Shown here piece by piece: positions 56,904 to 64,000 of a stretch of DNA of 64,000 nt (the first letter of the stretch is position 1; every line of letters begins with the position of its first letter). The translations under genes and the position numbers were made by a program. The notes under the pieces were generated by a model, which saw nothing but the letters and a program-made list of their open reading frames with translations, ran no database searches and was not told where the DNA came from. This DNA comes from Trichomonas vaginalis G3 (Eukaryota > Parabasalia > Trichomonadida > Trichomonadidae), in the NCBI RefSeq assembly GCF_026262505.1, contig NC_067207.1, forward strand, positions 17,328,082 to 17,392,081. The letters run 5' to 3'.

Positions 56904-57529
56904 TGTAATAAACAGAAATTCATCAAAAGTGACAGCTCTCAATTTTTTGACATTTGTAAATTCTAAATTGAATGAGAAAAATGAAATAATACTAAGCATA
57001 ATACAATATTCTAGATTTAATTATAATTAGGAAAAAGTTAGTTTTGAGAGTACTTTTCATAGGCATATAGAATGAAATCTTCTGAAAAATAATATCACAT
57101 AAACTCATATTATTTTCTAATATATAACTATTTTATATAAAAATCAAATTCAATGATCTTAAAAGCGAAGGATAAACCTCAAAATTTACGAATATAATGA
57201 GTGGGAATATAATGCTTATCTATCATAAAACCATATGAAATATCAACTTTTGCTTTACGCCTAATTTTTGACGACAATTAGCAAAAAATGTTAAATGTTA
57301 ACACTCAGTCCATTTGAATATGAAAAATAAAATTGACTTTGATTAAATGTTTTTATTTATCATGCAATTCTTCTTGCGACCAAAGATTTGAATAAAAGTT
57401 CAAAAAATAAGATAGCTTAAAAAATAATATACGGTAGTGTTTACTAATAGATGAATAGTATATAAATTCTATTAAAATGGATTTGATCCAAAAAAATATA
57501 TAAAATTTGATCATAAATAAAATCGTTTT
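56904..57529 (+). repeat. Transposon B left TIR
   Basis: Nearly identical, inverted, to 58711-59334 (for example ATCAACTTTTGC versus ATCAATTTTTGC). Confidence 0.85.
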
Positions 57530-57626
57530 AAATTACTTCTTCATTTAAATTATAACAATTATTTTTGATTTTTATTTATCATCCACATTCAAATTTGAAT
57601 CTTATCACAAAAGAAGGACCACTTTT

Positions 57627-58686
57627 ATGACTACTGCCAAATCTATAAGCAGAGAATGGCTATTTGAAGCTAAAAGAAGAATAGAAGAAGGTGAATCTTA
57701 CAAAAGTGTGGGAAAGGAAGTTGAATTGGAAAATGGTAAAATTAAATTGAATGTTGCCGAAAATACAATAAGAAGAGCATTTCAACTTCAAGAAATCGAA
57801 TTACCAAAAGTTAGTCGCGGCAGAAAACCAAATCCACCAACATTTGAGCAAAAACAATTAATTAATTCTTGTGTTTCACAATATAAAGGAGGAATTTCAA
57901 AAACTTATTTATTGATTAAAAGGTTTCAAAATATTGCTCAAAATCCCGATTGTGAGAAAGAAAAAGAAGAAATTGCAAAAGAATTTGAAAATATAGAAGA
58001 TTTGACAAAAGATCAAATTTTTGACAATTTACAAAAAATAAAGCATCATCAAGTGGAAAAATTTATGATGGAATCAGGTTTATCTTCAAAAAGAGATTAC
58101 AAACCAGCAGATCCACCTACCAAATATCGTGCCATATCAAAGAATTTGATATGGCACTGCGATATTCATTACCTTCACGGTAATGTTTCTTTTCCATTTT
58201 TTGCCATATTGGATGATATGACACGTAAAGTTCTCAAAACTAAATTATTGAAAAACAAGTCTTCCAACTCAACAGCGAAGGTTTTAAGAAACTTTTAGAG
58301 GAGTTTATTCCTTACTGCATCTGGACCGATAACGGCGGTGAAAACCGCGGTGAATTCGGCCAGGTTATGAAGGAAAACGGAATAGTTTGGAAGCACACCT
58401 TGCCGTATATGCCAAGACAGAACGGCAAGGTGGAGCGCCTGTGGCCAAGCTTAGAAAAGTTTTTGCCAGACGAGTTGGATGATATTCAACAAATCAAGGA
58501 CTCAGTTCAGCAGTTCATTGAAAAATACAACAATACACCACATTTATCTCTCGATATTAATCCAAAAACGAATAGTAATTACACTCCTAACGAATTATTC
58601 GAAGTTTCAAATTTTGGTACGAGCCAGAAATGCAAAAATGGGAGTTATATATCAAAGACGAATGGGTCTTAGCAAAATTTGAATAA
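57627..58686 (+). pseudogene. DDE transposase (IS481/rve type) of transposon B, two frameshifts
   Basis: About 353 codons. An N-terminal HTH region (REWLFEAKRRIEEGESYKSVGKE, ENTIRRAFQL) is followed by a basic SRGRKPNPP hinge. The rve core has Asp in NLIWHCDIHYLHG, Asp in YCIWTDNGGENRG and Glu in MPRQNGKVERLWP. The frame shifts near 58285 and 58620; the true end is TAA 58684-58686. Codons from about 58300 to 58470 are much more GC-rich than the rest of the gene. Confidence 0.85.
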
Positions 58687-58710
58687 TTACATCATTTTAA
58701 AATGACTACT

Positions 58711-59334
58711 AAACAATTTTATTTATGATCAAATTTTATATATTTTTTGGATCAAATCCATTTTAATAGAATTTATATACTATTCATCTATTAGTAAACA
58801 CTACCGTATATTATTTTTTAAGCTATCTTATTTTTTGAACTTTTATTCAAATCTTTGGTCGCAAGAAGAATTGCATGATAAATAAAAACATTTAATCAAA
58901 GTCAATTTTATTTTTCATATTCAAATGGACTGAGTGTTAACATTTAACATTTTTTGCTAATTGTCGTCAAAAATTAGGCGTAAAGCAAAAATTGATATTT
59001 CATATGGTTTTATGATAGATAAGCATTATATTCCCACTCATTATATTCGTAAATTTTGAGGTTTATCCTTCGCTTTTAAGATCATTGAATTTGATTTTTA
59101 TATAAAATAGTTATATATTAGAAAATAATATGAGTTTATGTGATATTATTTTTCAGAAGATTTCATTCTATATGCCTATGAAAAGTACTCTCAAAACTAA
59201 CTTTTTCCTAATTATAATTAAATCTAGAATATTGTATTATGCTTAGTATTATTTCATTTTTCTCATTCAATTTAGAATTTACAAATGTCAAAAAATTGAG
59301 AGCTGTCACTTTTGATGAATTTCTGTTTATTACA
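58711..59334 (-). repeat. Transposon B right TIR
   Basis: Inverted partner of 56904-57529. Confidence 0.85.
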
Positions 59335-59410
59335 GTTTGACTTTAATGGCAGACTGTAATTGAATTTTTTTTGGAAAATTTGTAAACGGCTACATTTTTA
59401 AAGGTTTTGG

Positions 59411-62400
59411 ATGCATTCGCACCAAAATCGGTTTGAGAAAGCATTTAAAAAGCTCCAAGAAGAAGTACAGCACAAAACCACCAGGACTATCAACGAAAGA
59501 TCCCGAAATACAAAACTTGGAGATGCAGATTTTAATAATCCCAAACCAAAACCACCTTCAAGCACATCGAAAAAGAAAGCAAGAAAATTCAAATCCACTC
59601 TAGGAAAAATTGTTACAAAACAAGAAATTTCTCCACCTGAAACCGAAAATTTTGCTCCAACAAATCCAAGATTATTCAAACAAACAATTAGAGCCTCACA
59701 AGCAGGGCCATTATCAGCAAGACCAAAAGAAGTCGGTCCTGTTGTTGCTTGGGACGAACCAATTGAAAGACAAGACATTCAGCAAATTGAGAAAAATTTA
59801 CAAATCATGACAGAAAAATGTCATAAATTTGTTGTTCCTCCAAAGATCCAAGTGAAAAGTGAGATACCAGACAAGCTTCCATTAGACTTCTTCGATTGCT
59901 TCAACGGATTATCTAGTGATGAACAGCGTGTAATGAATGGCGAAAAGAATATAATGGCTAAAACAAAAATAATTGAGTTTGGAAAAGAAAATTGGCATAA
60001 ATGCAAAGTATTGAAGTACAAAAAAGATTCACATACATTCGTTGTACAAATACCAGACTTAAAGAGTATATTTAATCCACAAAGACCATTAGTGAAAGAA
60101 GTTTCCAGGTTTAATATCAGATTTAATGATGAAAACAAAGAAAAAATTGTTGAAAGATTGAAATTGGCAGAAAAAATCAGAAATGAGTTTGAAAACAAAA
60201 CAAGAACAGATGAGTTCTTAGATACATTGGATGATGATAATTATTTATCATTTATAAGACCAGAATTTAGAAAGAAAATGCCTCAAGATGCTTTGCAAGT
60301 TGCAGAAAGAGTCCAAAAAATGTTTGCTGTTAGAGGTGATATTCAGAAAGGAGAAATCGATTATGCTGTTGATGTACTCAATAGTGTAGGTGCTGATATT
60401 AATATTTACACACCAAAGGAAATAAAGAAATCTTTGGTTTTCCAGACAGATTTCAAAGAAAGTTTAGAAAATTTAATTAATTTGCCAATTACAATAAATC
60501 TTGATATCTTCTTGAAATTAACGCAAAAGATTAATGTAATAGTACTTGATGAAAAGGATTTGATTTCAAATAAACTTAAGCATTTCATTGAAGGTAAAAA
60601 ACTCTTGATAAAAGATTGGATTCCTTTGATAAATGACTTCAAAAATTGGTTGTCAAATGATTTGAAAGAATTTTCTGATGGTATTGCAAAATTGATTATT
60701 TCTAGTTTGAATGGAATAATAGATGATAATAAAAATGCGGAGGTAATTAGTGATTCAATTATCCATCCTTATTATCAATTTTTGACTCCACAAGACAGCA
60801 CTTTTCACCGATTTATCAAAAAGGTTCAATTAATGGTTAGAGAATTAATTTTAGATATTTTGGACTACAATCAAACAATATTTGAACAAATTTTGGATTA
60901 TAATTGGAAGCCATTAGAACCTTCTCATATAAGTTTAGATGATTTCACAACTTTATCTTCCTCTATTTCTGACAAAAATATTTCGATTGTCAAACCAATG
61001 TTTATCATTGATCTTGGAAACGAAGAGAATGAAATGATTGATATTTTGAAGCAATTATATGGAATGATAACAACAATTTTACCAGATACAATCAATCCTT
61101 CTTCAATTATATTTGAAAGAACAATTCCAATTGATTTAGACAACAAAAAAGAATCCGCTTTCCAAATTTTCATGAGAAGAAACAAAAAAGAAGAACTAAT
61201 TCCTTCAACAAGAGTCATAAATACAAATATTACTAATGATTATTTAATTGGCTACAAAGAAACAATCTATAAAATGATTGATTTTCACATTAAACATGTG
61301 AATGAAGCATTTCCAATTATGCAAGAAGAAACTTCAAATATATTTGATCATTTTGAAACAGATTACATCCCAAAGATTGATGATACTTATAAGTATATAT
61401 CTAAATTGATGCCAGAAAAAGATTTCTTTTATCAGCATTTCCCAGCTTTCATTAATTTAGGTTTGTTTGAACTGAATTTCGAAGATTTCAGAAACACAAT
61501 TGTTGATTGTGTTGAAAAGAAGAGAAATACAACTTTAGAAATTGTATCTAAAGATTTAGACGAGAAAATTGCCCAACTCAATAAGAAGTATGACAATATA
61601 ATTAAATCATTTAAGAAGGAAATCACAACTCCTGAACAATGGTCAACGAAAAAACAGATATTAGAAGAATTACCAAAAACAAGGAAAGAACTTGAAAAAG
61701 AAGCAGATTATATCATGAAATTATATAACTTATTATATGACTTATATTATGGACTAGATGCTCAAACAGTTTCTAACATTTTGAACATAGAATTCTGGCC
61801 TCTTTTGATTGATATTGAGTTAGGTCAAGCAATTACTCAAATTAACACAATTGGAAGGGAATACGTAGAGAACATTCCTTCTTTAATTGAACAGATAAAG
61901 AGTGAGCAAACTAAGACAAAAGAAGATTTGAGAAAAGAAACAAATTCTCATTTTAGAGATCAAAAAATTAAATACTTGAAAATTTTGGATCAAAAAATGG
62001 CAAAAATTCAAGAAATTCAGGGCCAACTTCAAACCAAGAAAGAAGAATTCACAGAAGAAGAAACAAGAGTTAAACTCTGGAAGATTATCACAATGTACCA
62101 AGAAATGTTGAAGAAATGGTATGACATTAAAATCAAAGATTTGGATGTGAATTCAATCAAAAATGACATAAATAGTTGGTTGTTGACTTTACGCAAACTA
62201 ACTAAAGAGTTTGCAAAAGATCAGAACTCTTTGAAAGCATTAATATCTGTGAAGAATGATTTAGAGAATATACTGCCTATATTTAAGATGATTGCACAGA
62301 TCCTTTCGGATAAAATTAAACCACATAACAGAGTAGTTTTAGAAGGAATAATTGGAAGAAAAGATTTCGAAAATTTGACAATCAATAAATTTAATGAAAT

Positions 62401-64000
62401 GAATATCAACGAGAAAATTCCTCAAATCAATGATTTATACAACAAATCAAAGAATGAAGATAAAGCAGAACTCGAACTAATTGATGTAAGAGATACAATG
62501 AATGGAATGAAAATAGAAATCGATGAAAATAATTATATTTCAAATGCTGACCAAATGATAAATGATTTGAAATATAACCAAGCAGTTTTGAAGAACATCA
62601 TTTATGGAGTTCAATTAACGGGAGTTAAAAATGATATTGCAATCCAACTCCATCGAAAAATTGTAAGAATGCTTCATGTCGTTGATAATTTTGTTTCTTT
62701 ACAAGAACATTTATTGTTACTAAGTCCCCTAAGTTTACCTGATGTTGATCAACAGATCAAGAGTGCAATGTACTCTGAATTAAAACTGTTAAATCAACTC
62801 AAATCTGATTGGATGTCATTCATCCTTGAAATCAGAAATGATCCATTACTTTTGGATTTCATTGAAAATAATGAATTTGTTATGGGATTAAAGACAACAG
62901 AATCAAGCGCAATCCAACTGAGAACTAAATTCATTGAAGTTATTATATCATTTAGATCAATTTCTCCGAGAATGTCATTGATTCCTGATATCAAAATCAT
63001 TGAAACGTTTAGTGATGACATCAAAACAAAAATTTCTGTTCTTTCTATTGTTTTTCAAGGAATTGAAGAGTGGATTTATGAAGATAAAATCATTAAAGGA
63101 ATCATTCTTGATACTGAGGAATCAATAGAATTTACTAATGCAATCAATATCTCTGGTCCTTTAATTACACAAGTTCCAATAATTGAAAACGAAATCATTA
63201 ATACAATGAAAAGTTTGTTCTTCAATTTCTTAGATGACAGATCAAAATTTTCCAAGTTACCATTACAATTAAAGATCCTAGCAATCTTTGTTGATAATAA
63301 TATTGATTTAGATATTAATACAATACCTGACAAGCAAAGAACAATATTAAATTCATATAAAGAAACTCTGAAATCAGTGAAAAATCCAATTAAAGCTGAA
63401 ATTGACAGAAACAATCAAATTGTTTCACTTAAAACTGAAAAAGGAGCAATTAATTATGCATTTCAGATATCATCAGTTAAAACAGCAATGTTTTCTCCAT
63501 TCCTTCATGATATCTTTTGCGATATTATTGAAAAACTGATGACAGCAAAACCAATTTTAATTCATTCTCAACTAGGATCAATTTTCATTTTGTGCGTGAA
63601 GATGTTTTGTTATTTTTCAGGACGCTCTTTGCTTTTAATCCATTCAACACCATCGATGCCTATCTTTAGAATACAACAACTAATAGATATTCTCAAACAA
63701 ATCAATGTTTTTGTTTGTGTCGATGAAATTCAGATTCTCAAACAAAGTCAATTATTAGATCTTTCAATAATCAACAGAGGAAAACAGTTCTTTTGCACGG
63801 CAACGAGTGTATACATCTCTGACTTGATACAATCGATGTGCTACAGCATACTTTTGGATAAAGATAACTACAACAAACACTTGGAATTCATTGGAATGAA
63901 GATGTTTGAGAACCAACAAAATGATGTCAAATTCACTGTGAATAATTTGACAAAATACATTCATCCTTATTTGCTTCAGCAATATTTTGATTATTCATTT
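59411..64000 (+). CDS. Dynein heavy chain-like protein, 5' part
   Basis: An open frame of exactly 1,530 codons from ATG 59411 to the window end, with no stop. The basic, Pro-rich first 130 residues are disordered. A long helical tail follows with DHC_N2-like features: coiled coil around 730-800, LLLLSPLSLPDVDQQIKSAMYSELKLLNQLKSDWMSFI like the linker's LEPIF..DI...LP..F...D..W, and FRSISPRMSLIPD near the 'FPRFYFLS' place. The last 190 residues correspond to AAA1, but the Walker A is replaced by ILIHSQLGSIF and Walker B reads VFVCVDEIQIL. A divergent dynein heavy chain, or a dynein-derived protein without AAA1 ATPase activity. Host gene. Confidence 0.65.
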   Translation, partial: MHSHQNRFEKAFKKLQEEVQHKTTRTINERSRNTKLGDADFNNPKPKPPSSTSKKKARKFKSTLGKIVTKQEISPPETENFAPTNPRLFKQTIRASQAGPLSARPKEVGPVVAWDEPIERQDIQQIEKNLQIMTEKCHKFVVPPKIQVKSEIPDKLPLDFFDCFNGLSSDEQRVMNGEKNIMAKTKIIEFGKENWHKCKVLKYKKDSHTFVVQIPDLKSIFNPQRPLVKEVSRFNIRFNDENKEKIVERLKLAEKIRNEFENKTRTDEFLDTLDDDNYLSFIRPEFRKKMPQDALQVAERVQKMFAVRGDIQKGEIDYAVDVLNSVGADINIYTPKEIKKSLVFQTDFKESLENLINLPITINLDIFLKLTQKINVIVLDEKDLISNKLKHFIEGKKLLIKDWIPLINDFKNWLSNDLKEFSDGIAKLIISSLNGIIDDNKNAEVISDSIIHPYYQFLTPQDSTFHRFIKKVQLMVRELILDILDYNQTIFEQILDYNWKPLEPSHISLDDFTTLSSSISDKNISIVKPMFIIDLGNEENEMIDILKQLYGMITTILPDTINPSSIIFERTIPIDLDNKKESAFQIFMRRNKKEELIPSTRVINTNITNDYLIGYKETIYKMIDFHIKHVNEAFPIMQEETSNIFDHFETDYIPKIDDTYKYISKLMPEKDFFYQHFPAFINLGLFELNFEDFRNTIVDCVEKKRNTTLEIVSKDLDEKIAQLNKKYDNIIKSFKKEITTPEQWSTKKQILEELPKTRKELEKEADYIMKLYNLLYDLYYGLDAQTVSNILNIEFWPLLIDIELGQAITQINTIGREYVENIPSLIEQIKSEQTKTKEDLRKETNSHFRDQKIKYLKILDQKMAKIQEIQGQLQTKKEEFTEEETRVKLWKIITMYQEMLKKWYDIKIKDLDVNSIKNDINSWLLTLRKLTKEFAKDQNSLKALISVKNDLENILPIFKMIAQILSDKIKPHNRVVLEGIIGRKDFENLTINKFNEMNINEKIPQINDLYNKSKNEDKAELELIDVRDTMNGMKIEIDENNYISNADQMINDLKYNQAVLKNIIYGVQLTGVKNDIAIQLHRKIVRMLHVVDNFVSLQEHLLLLSPLSLPDVDQQIKSAMYSELKLLNQLKSDWMSFILEIRNDPLLLDFIENNEFVMGLKTTESSAIQLRTKFIEVIISFRSISPRMSLIPDIKIIETFSDDIKTKISVLSIVFQGIEEWIYEDKIIKGIILDTEESIEFTNAINISGPLITQVPIIENEIINTMKSLFFNFLDDRSKFSKLPLQLKILAIFVDNNIDLDINTIPDKQRTILNSYKETLKSVKNPIKAEIDRNNQIVSLKTEKGAINYAFQISSVKTAMFSPFLHDIFCDIIEKLMTAKPILIHSQLGSIFILCVKMFCYFSGRSLLLIHSTPSMPIFRIQQLIDILKQINVFVCVDEIQILKQSQLLDLSIINRGKQFFCTATSVYISDLIQSMCYSILLDKDNYNKHLEFIGMKMFENQQNDVKFTVNNLTKYIHPYLLQQYFDYSF

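Larger units (their letters stand above)
56904..59334. mobile_element. Long-TIR DDE transposon B, 2.4 kb
   Basis: 56904-57529 and 58711-59334 are inverted repeats of about 625 bp, starting TGTAATAAACAGAAATTC. They enclose one transposase gene related to that of A. The right end lies only 77 bp from the start codon of the dynein-like gene. No clear target duplication is seen. Confidence 0.8.

Noticed and set aside
56395-57030. 67-69-codon ORFs at 56662 and 56827
   Set aside because: They fall in AT-rich spacer and the left TIR of transposon B, and the inverted TIR copy does not preserve them as genes.
59398-63982. Many minus-strand ORFs of 60-126 codons at the right end
   Set aside because: All lie opposite the 1,530-codon dynein-like frame and are rich in Phe/Ile/Leu/Ser, as expected for the complement of a Lys/Glu/Asn-rich helix.

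Overview
The window looks like a piece of a parasitic flagellate (parabasalid) nuclear genome, most likely Trichomonas or a close relative. It is very AT-rich and gene-sparse, with intronless host genes and heavy loading with Maverick/Polinton virus-like elements, long-TIR DDE transposons, a mariner-like and a hAT-like element. The host genes are a Rab-type GTPase, an AGC kinase of the IRE/RIM15 type and the 5' end of a dynein heavy-chain-like gene. The organism is inferred from this mix and is not proven.

Layout. (1) Positions 1 to about 38,940 are one Polinton (P1), cut at its left end by the window edge. Its 560-bp visible terminal inverted repeats are 1-560 and 38249-38808. P1 carries a double-jelly-roll-type major capsid candidate, a packaging ATPase, a phage-like tail fibre, a KilA-N protein, an integrase, a protein-primed type B DNA polymerase with an embedded HNH motif, two small amphipathic proteins and several unknowns. 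Many genes carry single-base frameshifts. (2) A second element, P2 (841-21887), is nested inside P1. It split a P1 gene and is flanked by a 5-bp target duplication (AAAAC). P2 is almost a perfect palindrome: two arms of about 9.6 kb (841-10434 and 12301-21887) around a 1.87-kb single-copy centre. Each arm encodes an adenine methyltransferase, a membrane peptide, amphipathic proteins, two related minor-capsid-like proteins, a tail fibre, an integrase, an HNH endonuclease and a tRNA-like gene. P2 has no DNA polymerase, major capsid or ATPase, so it resembles a defective snap-back genome that would need help in trans. (3) 38.9-45.1 kb is host DNA with a mariner-like relic, the Rab gene and the kinase gene. 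(4) 45.1-56.4 kb is a long-TIR DDE transposon (A) that has received a hAT-like MITE (46265-46782) and a third, shrunken Polinton, P3 (46806-54492, TSD TTCTAA). P3 has an intact major capsid candidate but a wrecked DNA polymerase. (5) 56.9-59.3 kb is a second, 2.4-kb long-TIR DDE transposon (B). (6) From 59.4 kb to the end is the dynein-like gene.

How it fits together. P1, P2 and P3 share a virion-type gene kit, T-rich promoters with a TCG/TCTA core, and small GC-rich hairpins. P1 and P2 have recently exchanged the tail-fibre tip. P2 and P3 share a structured AGATCT-centred repeat whose arms have changed in a compensated way between the two elements; P2 has amplified it to 22 copies. The arms of P2 carry different frameshifts, so each arm shows what the other has lost. 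Some of these frameshifts may be sequencing errors.
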